64,000 nucleotides of DNA from Magicicada septendecula (GCA_034769895.1 CM068370.1:48536344-48600343); one strand, 5' to 3'. Numbered from the stretch's first letter, positions 1 to 11,520 are shown. Numbers and translations are program-made. The notes: generated by a model not told the origin, from the letters alone.

Positions 1-1724
1 TAGGAACCTTTCAATACAATATAGAATTATTAATATTAAATATAACTGATAAAATGGTTGAAGTTATATAATGACAGGAAGTAAATTTTAATGTTTTGAC
101 TTCCAAACAGTTTGTATACCAAACTGAAAGTAAAATTACTATTTTTTGGACAGAAAACACTATAAAATGGCATTATTTAATCTGAGAATAACCAGAATGA
201 ACTGAAAGATTAATTTAAATCAAATCTAGTGAATAAAATTGACAAATAACCAAAGTTTAGGCATTCATATAGTGAAATAGTAAAATGTACACAGGATGTG
301 AAAATATTTTTGAACAATGTTAAGGATAATATTATATGGGCTAGGAGTTTAATTGAAACTGAAGGAAACAGTTAGTTAATTATTGGTTTTTGAACGGTTA
401 ACATGACATACGTTTGGTAACGTGCATAACCTAACCTATAATAGACATACCAAGCGAATGTATAGTACGTTATTGTGAAATCGCGAGTGACTTGTGGAAT
501 ACTTCTAAAAACTATCATATTATAACAGAAACAATCAAGAAACACTCCATAAACACAGAACAATACATATCTACTCTGAAAAACACCACAAAACACTAGA
601 AAACTGTGTAATACATTAACCCAAATTAGTGATGGAATCGGGGAAAGTGTTTGAACTAATAATTATACGGATACACTAAATACAACTCAGAAACAGTACA
701 CTAGACACTACACAACATTTTACAAGAGATTCGCAGACATCAGAACAGGAATACTACAGGAAAATCTTTTATTTGGAACGTCCAATATACGAATGACATC
801 TCACTAACTTCACGGCAGCCATTTGCAATATTGGTTATCATTGCCAGAACCCCGCCTTCTAGTTCGACACAGCTGTTGGGTGAAAACAATTATTATATTT
901 ACAATTTATTATTCAATGTCTGTGTTTATTAATAACTATTAATTTGATTGTAACGTTATACTTTTTAAATATTAGCCCGATTTCTCTGACTTTGGTAATA
1001 ACTGGCTGTTTAAAGAACCCTATATAATTTTTATATCATATACTTGTAACTTTTTTCGATATCCTGAGAGTCGATACTAATCGATAAGAGTCAATATTGC
1101 TATTACTTAATAAAACATTAATACTTTTCAATACTTAATAGTTCTTTATTTCTTCAATAATACTAATTACCAATAATATAATTCTAATTGATAATCTACA
1201 AGGACTTTACCACCCGTAAGTGAAGATAACCTAAAAAATAAAAAGGTAAACAAGTATCGATTGGTTTACAGACAGTCTTATGAGTGGTGATCGCTTATTT
1301 AAAATATACTAAAACTTTAATAAAAATTTTCAGAAGAGCATTACACTGTTTAAAACTTCACAGCCCTATATTAATTAATTGATCCTAATTAATTAATTAA
1401 TAAAATTAAAATTTTTTTTATTATTTTTTTTATAAACATAATTTTTTTTTTAATTTTCTTCAAAACAATAATTTTTGTTTTGAAACTTTCGGTGAAGCTG
1501 AGCATATATATTTCTTCATCAACTTTACGCTACTCGACCGGTCTTGCTACCATTGGGACTCGACCAGCTGGGAAACTTAAGGAAGTGTTTCAGGCCAGTA
1601 AGACGTCGAGAGCCACACCAATTAAACATATTACATTGGACTTGATTACATCGGAGTCTCACATACTCCACGATAGTATATTATCATCAACACACATCTA
1701 TATTAATTTATTAGAATTATTACA
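1..1724 (+). repeat. 5' LTR (possibly truncated by window start)
   Basis: Bases 1-1661 match 7847-9507 at a constant offset of 7846. Bases 1662-1724 are only loosely similar to 9508-9573 but end in the same TTATTACA, directly before the primer-binding-like site. LTRs of this length are long for an insect LTR element. No TG start is visible at base 1, so the true edge may lie outside the window. Confidence 0.8.
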
Positions 1725-1727
1725 AAT

Positions 1728-1746
1728 TGGCGCACAACTTTAGGGG
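1728..1746 (+). other. primer-binding-like site (tRNA-Lys type)
   Basis: TGGCGCACAACTT lies 3 bp after the 5' LTR. It resembles the TGGCGC-type primer sites used with tRNA-Lys by many insect Ty3-like elements and retroviruses. It has mismatches, so the tRNA assignment is tentative. The related copy near 46679 has TTGGCAGCGATC at the same place. Confidence 0.5.
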
Positions 1747-1837
1747 CTTTAATTAGCGATTGGAAGGCCAATACATTCTGCCCAATCACTAGTTGGAGCT
1801 AGGCAACAGCTACAAAGCCAGAGAATTTCAAGGGAAA

Positions 1838-3364
1838 ATGCAACGACGTGCAACATCTAAGAAACGGGCGGCGGAGGCCGAAAAAGAAATAGAAGTCGAT
1901 ATGGACAACAAAGAGGCGACGCCAGTAGAGGTTGAAGAGTCGTTACCGCCGGTGTTGTCCAAACGACCGGTAGAACCAGAGGAACAACTCGAAATGCCTA
2001 CTCAGACAGGGGAAATCAATGTTCGGGAGGAACAGTTAGAAAAACCTCCACAAGCAGAAAACACAACCATGCAAGAGATGTTTAGAGTGATAATGGAAAT
2101 GAAGAAGGACAACCAAACAACAAAAGAAGAAAATCGTAAGGAAAGGAAGGAAGACAATCTAACATTAAATAAAAAGTTGGAAGAATGGAAGGAAGACTTG
2201 AGTAAGAAATTGGGAAAGGATAACCAGTCCTTGAAAGAAGAATTAAGTGGGATGAACAAGAACATGGAAGGGTTGAAGGAAGACAACCAGTCCCTGGGTA
2301 AGAAGATTGATGAAACTAATAAGAAACTGGAAGAGGACATTAAGGAAATAAGAGAGGACAGATTAAAAAGGGAAGAATTAAGAAAGGAGAAAACCGAAGA
2401 AATAGAATATGATAGCAAACCAGAACCAGAAGAAGTACCAAATGATAAAACGCAGGAACAAGTAGTGGTATTACCTGGAATTAGAATTAGCGGAAACAAG
2501 GAAGATATTAAACCTAGGAAAAGGAGAATGTATCCAAGAAGTGTAATAAAAACGAAGGAAGAGTTGGAGATGATGAAACATGGGTTAATTGATGGCAATA
2601 ATATCCCAATTACCTATGACAAAAACATCATGAATGCTATGAATTATAGAAGGAGAATCGAAGTAATTTCAGAAATAATTTACCACAAGACAGTAGTCTA
2701 CCAATGGGAAAGGACCAGAGGTAAACAGAATACAACATGTGAACCAGATCAATTTCAGCGCAAGACTGGACAGTGGATTTCAGAAAGATGGAAATGTGAT
2801 ATCGTACCAAACTGTAATGATGACACAGATGAATCACCAGAATGTATTCCATTAGCGTGCCATCTAGGACAGTTCCAGGGTACGGTTAGACTAAAATATA
2901 TTCCTTCAGAGTGGATATATGATGGTAAACCAGCTTATGGTGTTTCAGATAAACAAATAATAAGTGATAACCCAGATGAAGATCCTCACATATATTTGTC
3001 AGGTAACACAAAACATGGACCAGAGAAGTATTGGTGTATACAATACGATGATAGAGGGAACCAGCCCAGTAATTACGACGGCCCTAACAACCCGCCGCGT
3101 AATAACCAGTTTATCGGTAATTCTAATGGCGTTAGGAATAACAACCCCTATCCATACAATAGAAACAATTTATACCAACATAATAATGTCCCATACAGTC
3201 AGAGAAATCCATATCCCAACAATAATGGTAACAGACCTTACCAACCTAACCGAAATTACTATCATGATAAATTTAGTAATAACAATAATAACAGTAATAA
3301 TAACCGAGTGTCGCGCCCTAGGGTAAATTTTATAAGAGCAACTGAGATGATGGACCCTGGTTGA
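1838..3364 (+). CDS. gag-like protein with coiled coil and degenerate LDLa-like repeats
   Basis: The open frame begins at 1793. I choose the ATG at 1838 because the related copy at 46710 starts at the equivalent Met, with different sequence upstream. The ~508-aa product has a basic start, a long Lys/Glu-rich predicted coiled coil (about residues 70-200), a basic linker, then a Cys block (about 301-335) matching the LDL-receptor class A pattern: first Cys, Phe-Gln, Gly, Ile, Trp-x-Cys-Asp, Cys, and the acidic Asp-x-x-Asp-Glu run before the last Cys. Cys 2 and Cys 3 are replaced by Arg and Trp. A second, more decayed block follows (about 340-385). The C-terminus is Asn/Pro/Tyr-rich. There is no CCHC knuckle. 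Its place after the LTR and primer site suggests a gag role; function is inferred only. Confidence 0.65.
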   Translation: MQRRATSKKRAAEAEKEIEVDMDNKEATPVEVEESLPPVLSKRPVEPEEQLEMPTQTGEINVREEQLEKPPQAENTTMQEMFRVIMEMKKDNQTTKEENRKERKEDNLTLNKKLEEWKEDLSKKLGKDNQSLKEELSGMNKNMEGLKEDNQSLGKKIDETNKKLEEDIKEIREDRLKREELRKEKTEEIEYDSKPEPEEVPNDKTQEQVVVLPGIRISGNKEDIKPRKRRMYPRSVIKTKEELEMMKHGLIDGNNIPITYDKNIMNAMNYRRRIEVISEIIYHKTVVYQWERTRGKQNTTCEPDQFQRKTGQWISERWKCDIVPNCNDDTDESPECIPLACHLGQFQGTVRLKYIPSEWIYDGKPAYGVSDKQIISDNPDEDPHIYLSGNTKHGPEKYWCIQYDDRGNQPSNYDGPNNPPRNNQFIGNSNGVRNNNPYPYNRNNLYQHNNVPYSQRNPYPNNNGNRPYQPNRNYYHDKFSNNNNNSNNNRVSRPRVNFIRATEMMDPG

Positions 3365-6300
3365 CACAGATACCACACACCATCAAGAAAAGGGACGGAG
3401 ATCATGATAACCGACTACGGCGAAAAACAACGGTGAAGGAGACGGAATAAATATCATTGAAAGGAAATGATATGGAGAATAAACATAGAAACAAAACTGG
3501 GTTTTATGAATGAAGACTATTTAAGAAAATGAACATGACAAATAAAAATATGAGCAATGGAACGATATAAAGAAAATCGTCCATCTTCCTGGGTATATAA
3601 AAGAAAAAAAAAATTTATAAGAAAAGAAAAAGTGGAGATCAACTTACAAAAGTACAAATAATATGGGCCAGTGTAGAGTACAATATAACCCCATATGTTG
3701 TGGTAAATAATAAGCATAACAATACATATGAGTTGAAGGAAATCGTTTCAGGAAAAATCAAAGGAGTGTACAATCAAGCTTCTATGAAGAAATATTATGA
3801 AGAATGAGTTGTGAGATTTAGAATTTTGAATTTTTATTATTTTTAAAAATTCGGAAATAATGTAAGTACATCTTACAACCTAATATTTTGAGAAGAACAT
3901 TTTGGAGAATTATAAAAAGAAGGAATTTAGAATTTTTATTTTAAAAATTCGGAAATAATGTAAGTACATCTTACAACCTAATATTTTGAGGAGAACATTC
4001 TGGAGAATTAAAAGAATTTTTTAATTAATTTTAAAAAATTCGAAAATAATGTAAGTACATCTTACAACCTAATATTTTGAAAAGAACATTCTGGAGAATT
4101 ATAAGAAGAAGGAATTTAGAATTTTTATTTTAAAAATTCGGAAATAATGTAAGTACATCTTAAAACCTAATATTTTGAGAAGAACATTTTGGAGAATTAT
4201 AAGAAGAAGGAATTTAGAATTTTTAATTTTAAAAATTCGGAAATAATGTAAGTACATCTTACAACCTAATATTTTGGAAAGAACATTCTGAAGAATTAAA
4301 AGAAAAAGAATTTTAGAATTTTTAATATTTTAAAAAAAATTCAAAAATAATGTAAGTACATCTTACTACAACCTAATAATTTTGGAACAAACTTTATGGA
4401 AGAAAGAAAAAGAAAGAATTTTGAATATAACTTATTCTAAAATATGTAAGTACTTCTTACTACAACCTGATAATTTAGAACAAAACTTTATGGAAGAAAG
4501 AGAAAGAGAGAAAATTTTGAACTTAATTATACAAAAAATTTAAAAAAATAAAGTAAAACCAACTTACTATAACTAAGTTTATGAGAAAACTTTATGGTAA
4601 ATAATTAAGAAGAATTTGAATTTGGAGAAATACCAAAACATTCAGAAATAATAGTAAGATCACAGTACTATAAACAATTCTGAATGAAACAATTCTGGGA
4701 ATAAACGAATTAAACAGAATTTGTATGTTGATAGAACGTCAGAACTTTGAAACAAGATAAGATCAACATATTACAAGGATTTATGAGAAATATTTTTCAA
4801 TTAAATAAAAAGAATAGTTTGAATTTTACATAAAAATCAACCAAGTTCCAAAAAATAATTATGTGTCAATTATGATTGAATTGAGAAGAAAATAAAGTGA
4901 TTAATTCAGAAAAGAGAATTAACGTTAATCCAGAATAAATGCTAGACATTCACAATAGCATTTGAAGGAGCAGAGAAGAATAACAAAAAAGAGTGTAATA
5001 TGCCAGAGAAGGAAAAAATTTGGAAGCAAAGAGACTAATTACCTATGAAACGATAATGAAAACAGTTAATTAAGAGCAAAGAAGAACAACTCATACCAAA
5101 CAGATGGAGAAGATGATTTTGAACAAATGATAATAATAAGACCTATATGAAATGCAAAGAGAAGAAATACCACATGAAATATAATATAAATAAATTAATG
5201 TTAATGAATGCGAAGGCAGATTAATAATTTTCTAAGAGAAAGGAAAGAACCAAAATGTTTAAATAAAATGATCAATAACAACCTGTATATCTAATGTAAA
5301 GATACAATGTTAAAAAATTAAATATAATATATTAAGACCATTCAAATAATGAATAAGAAAGACTATGTATAAAGACTATGGTAATACTATGAGTAACCAG
5401 AAGAAAATATAAAGAGAATTCAGATGGAGAAGAAAGAGAGTTACACTGTAAACAGTAACCAGAATTATTAAAAGAAAGGTTTTCAACCATAATTAAAATA
5501 AATATATCAGACAAGTTAAGAGTTTTGAAAAAATATATATATAATGAGTATAATAATGATTATGAAGATTTATTAAGATAGAAAATGTGAGATAATCTGA
5601 GAGACTACGAAGTGGAGAATCCAAAGATATTTTTATTAGTCGAAAATGAGACTACTTTTTATTTATTTATTCGATGACTGACTGAAGATAATTCCAGCAG
5701 CATTATGTTTTTGAGCAGGGATGGATATGCCCCTGTACTCAATTTATAGAAGTGGTGTATGGCCAGCAGAGAAGTAGCGTACAGTGCCCCTCTGATCTGC
5801 CCCAGCCCACGTGATAGGGAATGTTAGGGAATTAATATCCCAAGGATACAACACGAAGTTGATATAGAAAGAAAATGTATTACAATTATAATATATCTCA
5901 GAAGACACTAACTATCCGAAAAGGATCAGTAGTAAGACAAGTAACCATATATATAAAATTAATAAAACTCTAATTATAAAAAAGTCGATATAAAGATGGA
6001 GAAGAAAATGAATTATAAGAAATGATGAAATTATCATAAGAAATTATTTCATCCATAAACATGTCTGAAATAATTACTTCTGGAGGAGAGCAATCTGTAG
6101 CGTGACAGATGTATGCATAATATTGAATGGCAATTGATCATTAGAATAATGAAGTTATAATATTTAAATTTGGAAGAAAGCACTAAGTTTAATATAAAAA
6201 GATTAATTCATAGCAACTGTGGAAAGAAATCATTATTATAAAGAAAATACAAGTTAAAATAAAAGGAGTTACTAGTGATGAGTCATCCAAGACCAGTCTC

Positions 6301-7846
6301 ATAACCAAAGGTTTTCAAGGTATAACCCAGGAAGGTAAAATAGTAAATAACAAAGCAGTACACAATATGACCAAACCCACAACGAGGGAGAATAAATAGA
6401 AGAGAAACCCTAAAATAAGCCAAGATCAACCAATACAGGTTGTGTATTTCTGAATTAAAGAAGAAGATGGAGAAGATCCCAAGAAACCTGATGGCAACAA
6501 GAAGAAGATGGAGAAGATACCAGTCCCAGAAGGCAGGAGAAAAGAAGACTGAAGAAAGAAGAAGAGGGCAGCATCCTGAAGAAGATGTCATGCTCTTATA
6601 AAAGACACCCAAATCCCTATATCCCCAAAATAAATATCTAAAAACAAAAGTATAACGAAATAAAAACCACATGTATATAAATTTAAGAGAGAGAAGTGAA
6701 CAAAGTAAAAGTTTCCTGTGAACTAAGATGAAACAATAATATAGTACCCATGGAACAAATCTCCATTGAAAAACGCTAACCAATTTATTATGTTGATAAG
6801 ACTATACGACCATTTAGCATTAACATAATATATAAGTGAAAGTGAACCAGTGATAGTTTTGGGTATTATAAAAAATGAACCTTGTGTTTCATTCTTGGCA
6901 ATCACAAACATTGGATGCCATGAAATATGCATTTTTCAATGACTTAAAATGTATACTGTGACAATATGTTATTCATAAGACATGAATCTGTTTAAAATAA
7001 CATTTTGTTTTACATGAAAAAAGGAAAACAGAGTTCATAATACCTTTTGAACAATTAATACTATTTATTTGTTAATGACAGGGTACAATTCCCCAAAGAC
7101 AATGTAAAAGACAGTATAAAAACTGTAGAATCCTACTTATAATAATGTTTAGAAATAAGAATATAAATATAAGGTTTTTATGTATATAGTATAAGAATGT
7201 TTAAAAATGTTTTAGATATAAGGACATTTGTTTGGGTCTGTAACAACTAACATCAGAACTATAAAAATAGTTACCACTTGTAAATAATAGAGGGTAATTA
7301 AGATGTTAGTTAGTAAAAAACCTTTTTCGTAAACCATGTTTCCATGTTGGACATGAGGATTTTGTTGCAAAATGTCTGACTTGAAGACAACCATTTATTT
7401 AAAAAAAAAAAATTCTTTATTTGTTTTAACTATTGTTTGTATTGTAACCAATACTAATTGTTTTTGTGTAATTTAAAAACATGTTTAATTTATAATACTA
7501 TTTGTAAAAGTCAGAGAGGGTATCACACATCATATATTGTTTGTAAATTATTTTGTAAGAAAAATTGTTAAAAAATCATAGGCCAAAAGAATGGAAACCA
7601 AACTTCATCAAAACAGAGAAATTGCTCAATTAAATGCAAATAAACAAAAGGGGTTTAGACAAAATAAACTTGAGATCATGCCATATAATTGCACATACCA
7701 TTTAGAGAGATTTTAATAAATTATATTCAGAATTATGAATAAAAATAAAAATGACTAAACTCAGAAATTTAGACATGGGAGTCATATATTTCAGAATAAT
7801 GTTTCAGAATACAACTAATTCAATTAATTACCAGAAAATAAGGGAA
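3365..7846 (+). other. non-coding internal region of the LTR element
   Basis: No coding region is recognised here. The tract is purine-rich and AT-rich with many stops in all frames, and contains the minisatellite at 3815-4520 and a short GC-richer island at about 5690-5860. Lys/Glu-type triplet runs around 6440-6570 give long antisense ORFs with no family resemblance. A weak polypurine tract (about 7830-7846) precedes the 3' LTR. This is where pol would lie in an autonomous element. Confidence 0.6.
3815..4520 (+). repeat. minisatellite, ~7 degenerate copies of ~98 bp
   Basis: The marker AATGTAAGTACATCTT recurs near 3858, 3958, 4049, 4147, 4246, 4350 and (diverged) 4444, giving spacings of about 91-104 bp. 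Each unit holds an A/T-run segment, the marker, then an AACCTAATATTTTG-like segment and an AGAACATT box. Copies decay to the right. Confidence 0.85.
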
Positions 7847-9573
7847 TAGGAACCTTTTAATACAATATAGAATTATTAATATTAAATATAACTGATAAAA
7901 TGGTTGAAGTTATATAATGACAGGAAGTAAATTTTAATGTTTTGACTTCCAAACAGTTTGTATACCAAACTGAAAGTAAAATTACTATTTTTTGGACAGA
8001 AAACACTATAAAATGGCATTATTTAATCTGAGAATAACCAGAATGAACTGAAAGATTAATTTAAATCAAATCTAGTGAATAAAATTGACAAATAACCAAA
8101 GTTTAGGCATTCATATAGTGAAATAGTAAAATGTACACAGGATGTGAAAATATTTTTGAACAATGTTAAGGATAATATTATATGGGCTAGGAGTTTAATT
8201 GAAACTGAAGGAAACAGTTAGTTAATTATTGGTTTTTGAACGGTTAACATGACATACGTTTGGTAACGTGCATAACCTAACCTATAATAGACATACCAAG
8301 CGAATGTATAGTACGTTATTGTGAAATCGCGAGTGACTTGTGGAATACTTCTAAAAACTATCATATTATAACAGAAACAATCAAGAAACACTCCATAAAC
8401 ACAGAACAATACATATCTACTCTGAAAAACACCACAAAACACTAGAAAACTGTGTAATACATTAACCCAAATTAGTGATGGAATCGGGGAAAGTGTTTGA
8501 ACTAATAATTATACGGATACACTAAATACAACTCAGAAACAGTACACTAGACACTACACAACATTTTACAAGAGATTCGCAGACATCAGAACAGGAATAC
8601 TACAGGAAAATCTTTTATTTGGAACGTCCAATATACGAATGACATCTCACTAACTTCACGGCAGCCATTTGCAGTATTGGTTATCATTGCCAGAACCCCG
8701 CCTTCTAGTTCGACACAGCTGTTGGGTGAAAACAATTATTATATTTACAATTTATTATTCAATGTCTGTGTTTATTAATAACTATTAATTTGATTGTAAC
8801 GTTATACTTTTTAAATATTAGCCCGATTTCTCTGACTTTGGTAATAACTGGCTGTTTAAAGAACCCTATATAATTTTTATATCATATACTTGTAACTTTT
8901 TTCGATATCCTGAGAGTCGATACTAATCGATAAGAGTCAATATTGCTATTACTTAATAAAACATTAATACTTTTCAATACTTAATAGTTCTTTATTTCTT
9001 CAATAATACTAATTACCAATAATATAATTCTAATTGATAATCTACAAGGACTTTACCACCCGTAAGTGAAGATAACCTAAAAAATAAAAAGGTAAACAAG
9101 TATCGATTGGTTTACAGACAGTCTTATGAGTGGTGATCGCTTATTTAAAATATACTAAAACTTTAATAAAAATTTTCAGAAGAGCATTACACTGTTTAAA
9201 ACTTCACAGCCCTATATTAATTAATTGATCCTAATTAATTAATTAATAAAATTAAAATTTTTTTTATTATTTTTTTTATAAACATAATTTTTTTTTTAAT
9301 TTTCTTCAAAACAATAATTTTTGTTTTGAAACTTTCGGTGAAGCTGAGCATATATATTTCTTCATCAACTTTACGCTACTCGACCGGTCTTGCTACCATT
9401 GGGACTCGACCAGCTGGGAAACTTAAGGAAGTGTTTCAGGCCAGTAAGACGTCGAGAGCCACACCAATTAAACATATTACATTGGACTTGATTACATCGG
9501 AGTCTCATACTTCACAGTCTCTTCTTATCATCAATCAACACAACATCAATTCTATTTAATTTGTATTATTACA
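7847..9573 (+). repeat. 3' LTR
   Basis: It repeats 1-1661 almost exactly through 9507, then diverges for ~65 bp before the shared TTATTACA end. It is preceded by a purine-rich tract. The next bases begin the hairpin repeat that flanks the NUMT. Confidence 0.8.
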
Positions 9574-9735
9574 ATATTTATAATAATAATAGTATGTTTT
9601 TCTTTTTTTTATAACTATAAAAAAAAAAGGAAAACATACTATTATATATATATATACATATATATATATTATATATGAATATAATAATATAATAATATTA
9701 GCATTAATATTTTTAATTTAACTATAATTGTACTG
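9574..9735 (+). repeat. AT-rich inverted repeat flanking the NUMT, left arm
   Basis: This segment reads as the reverse complement of 38412-38548 joined to the bases just left of 25375. It includes a perfect-looking match across AATATTAGCATTAATATT and the following TTTAACTATAA. It contains a hairpin at 9588-9643 with the stem AATAGTATGTTTTTC. After about 9730 the two arms drift apart. It could be part of a mitochondrial control region or a nuclear foldback repeat; the sequence alone does not decide. Confidence 0.75.
9588..9643. repeat. AT-rich hairpin
   Basis: A stem of about 25 bp: AATAGTATGTTTTTC plus a T run pairs with an A run plus GGAAAACATACTATT. The same hairpin occurs at 38468-38521. 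Nothing shows that it is transcribed. Confidence 0.7.
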
Positions 9736-10007
9736 TAATTACATATTTTATATTAGGATTTGCGAAAAAATGACTGTACAATAATTGATGTAATTATAGC
9801 AAATAGGCTGAATATTAGATTGTTGCCTATTATTCAATTCCGTAAATTTATTTTAATCAATAAATAAAAGTGTAAAAGATGGTGAAAAGAGTTTATAAGG
9901 TTGCAAATTTAAATATTAGTTGAAAGATTATTGATATAGCTAAAAGCATTCCAGATATATAAGTTTTTCATAAAATGTAAATGTTAAAATAAAATAAAAA
10001 ATAAAAA
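9736..10007 (+). other. control-region remnant before trnI (NUMT)
   Basis: AT-rich DNA without genes between the flanking repeat and trnI, the position of the control region in insect mitochondrial genomes. Includes A-rich runs near 9990. No tandem repeat is seen here. Confidence 0.55.
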
Positions 10008-10071
10008 AATAAGGTGCCTGAACAAAAAGGATTATTTTGATAGAATAAATTATGTAATATTATACTCTTAT
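10008..10071 (+). tRNA. trnI: trnI(GAU), mitochondrial type, in NUMT
   Basis: Anticodon GAT within TTTTGATAGA. The acceptor strands AATAAGG-like and CTCTTATT face each other. First gene after the control region, as in ancestral insect order. A nuclear copy, presumably not expressed. Confidence 0.75.
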
Positions 10072-10136
10072 TATGTTGACAGAATTAAACTGTCCTTTAA
10101 TATCAAAAATTAACGTTCTTCATGAACTACAACATA
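10072..10136 (-). tRNA. trnQ: trnQ(UUG), mitochondrial type, in NUMT
   Basis: Acceptor strands TATGTTG and CAACATA are perfect complements. The reverse strand has TTG at the anticodon position (CAA in ATATCAAAAAT). It lies between trnI and trnM on the opposite strand, as in ancestral insect order. Confidence 0.8.
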
Positions 10137-10200
10137 TAAAAGATAAGCTAAAATTAAGCTAATGGGTTCATACCTCATTTATGGAAAATTATCCTCTTTT
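10137..10200 (+). tRNA. trnM: trnM(CAU), mitochondrial type, in NUMT
   Basis: Contains the highly conserved insect core AAGCTAATGGGTTCATACC with CAT as anticodon. Directly precedes ND2. Confidence 0.88.
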
Positions 10201-10202
10201 TA

Positions 10203-11453
10203 ATTAAAACAAATTCTTCTTATATGGTATTTGTGGCATTCTTATTTTTTGGTATTATGTTGTCGATTTGCTCAAACAACTGGCTGGTTTGTTGAATGGG
10301 AATTGAAATGAATATGGTATAATTTTTGCCTTTTATAATGAATAAAATGAGAGTTTACTCATCTGAATCAATAATTAAATATTTTATTATTCAAAGAATG
10401 GGTTCAAGATTATTATTCCTATTTGTTGTTATTTTAGGGATATTGTTTCAAGTAAAATATTTTATTATAGTTAGTTTAATAATTAAAATTGGATGTCCTC
10501 CATTTCATTATTGGTATGTTTCAGTAATTGATGGACTATCTTGATTAGTATCTTTTTTAATTATAACTGTTCAGAGGATTATTCCCATTATTCTATTAAG
10601 CTATTTAGATATAAGATTGATTTTATTTATTGTTTTGTCATGTTTTTGGGGCTCATTGGGGGGGCTATGTTATTCATCAATTCGAAAAATTTTAGCATAT
10701 TCATCAATTTACAATTTAAGTTGAATTTTTAGAGGGGTCATATTAATAAATTATATATGGCTGGTATATTTTTTAATTTATTCCCTCTCTTTATTTTTGA
10801 CTTGTTATTTGTTTTGAGTAAATAATATGAATTATTTAAATCAAATTTTTATTTTATTTAACAATAAGGTTACATCGTTAATGTTAATGATTATTTTTAT
10901 GTCAATAGGCGGATTGCCACCATTTTTGGGATTTTTCCCAAAATTTATGATGATTTATTGTCTTTTAGTTAATAAAATATATTTTTTATGTTTAATTTTA
11001 GTAATAACTGCTTTATTAGTGTTATTTTATTATTTACGAGTTGTAATAACAGGGCTGATGATAAACAATGTATCTTTAAAATTGTCAATTCTTAGGTTAA
11101 ATAATATATTTTTTATAGCTCCAGGCGGTCTAGTGGCTAACGCGGGCGATTGTTGCGCTCGTGGTCCCGGGTTCAATTCCCGGCGGAGGTTCCGTACGGC
11201 GTGCACTCAGCGTCGTGAGGCAAACTGAGTAGGCGCTGAGATAACAGCGCCGCCTCCTGGCTGTGAATACCGCAACTAGCGGCTGGTGGCGCGTAGTACT
11301 AGCCATACACCGTCACACTAACACAAAAGCCGTGCGGTACGCCTTAGTCCTTAACGGACTGTTGAGCGGAGGTTTAATTTTAATATATTTTTTATAACGA
11401 ATTCTCTATTGATCGGATTTATAGCTGTAACCTTATTTAATATTATGAATTAA
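10203..11453 (+). pseudogene. ND2: ND2 pseudogene, split by a SINE
   Basis: NADH dehydrogenase subunit 2, a membrane subunit of complex I. Read with the invertebrate mitochondrial code from ATT at 10203, it gives a hydrophobic ND2-like product with the family block Lys-Ile-Gly-Cys-Pro-Pro-Phe-His-Tyr-Trp (about 10484-10515) and Gly-Gly-Leu-Pro-Pro-Phe-Leu-Gly-Phe (about 10909-10935). A TAA stop falls in frame near 10319. The SINE at 11118-11380 with its duplicated target interrupts the last ~25 codons, after which the frame runs to TAA at 11451-11453. Overlap of the NUMT frame with nuclear-code ORFs is incidental. Confidence 0.88.
11118..11380 (+). mobile_element. tRNA-derived SINE
   Basis: A 263-bp GC-rich insert in the AT-rich ND2. 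The 5' third looks like a tRNA: an A-box-like TAGTGGCTAACG (11131-11142) and a B box GGTTCAATTCC (11170-11180), the internal RNA polymerase III promoter. It is flanked by a 16-bp direct repeat TAATATATTTTTTATA at 11102-11117 and 11381-11396. The body (CACTCAGCGTCGTGAGGC region) is not tRNA-like; the 3' end has no poly-A, only GGAGGTTTAATTT. The family was not identified. Confidence 0.9.
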
Positions 11454-11454
11454 T

Positions 11455-11520
11455 AAGGTTTTAAGTTAATTAAAACAATTATCCTTCAAAGTTAAAAGTA
11501 TAATTTTTTTGTAAGCCTTA
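11455..11520 (+). tRNA. trnW: trnW(UCA), mitochondrial type, in NUMT
   Basis: Anticodon TCA in ATCCTTCAAAG. Acceptor strands AAGGTTT and AGCCTTA pair. Position after ND2 is ancestral. Confidence 0.83.

Larger units (their letters stand above)
1..9573 (+). mobile_element. LTR retroelement, gag-like ORF only (left edge cut by window)
   Basis: Direct repeats 1-1724 and 7847-9573 bound an internal region holding a primer-binding-like site, a gag-like ORF (1838-3364) and ~4.5 kb of AT-rich non-coding DNA. No protease, reverse transcriptase, RNase H or integrase motif is visible in any frame, so the copy looks non-autonomous and would need enzymes supplied by a relative. The LTRs differ at about two sites over their first 1661 bp, which suggests recent insertion, but their last ~65 bp differ strongly. 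The 5' LTR starts at or before base 1, so the outer target duplication cannot be checked. A related, more decayed copy lies at 38589-46858. Confidence 0.8.

Noticed and set aside
2002..2598. 198-codon minus-strand ORF rich in Ser and Leu
   Set aside because: Antisense shadow of the Lys/Glu-rich coiled coil of the gag-like gene.
6283..6932. Antisense ORFs of 166 and 69 codons
   Set aside because: Aromatic-rich translations of purine-rich non-coding DNA; no conservation with the related element at 38589.
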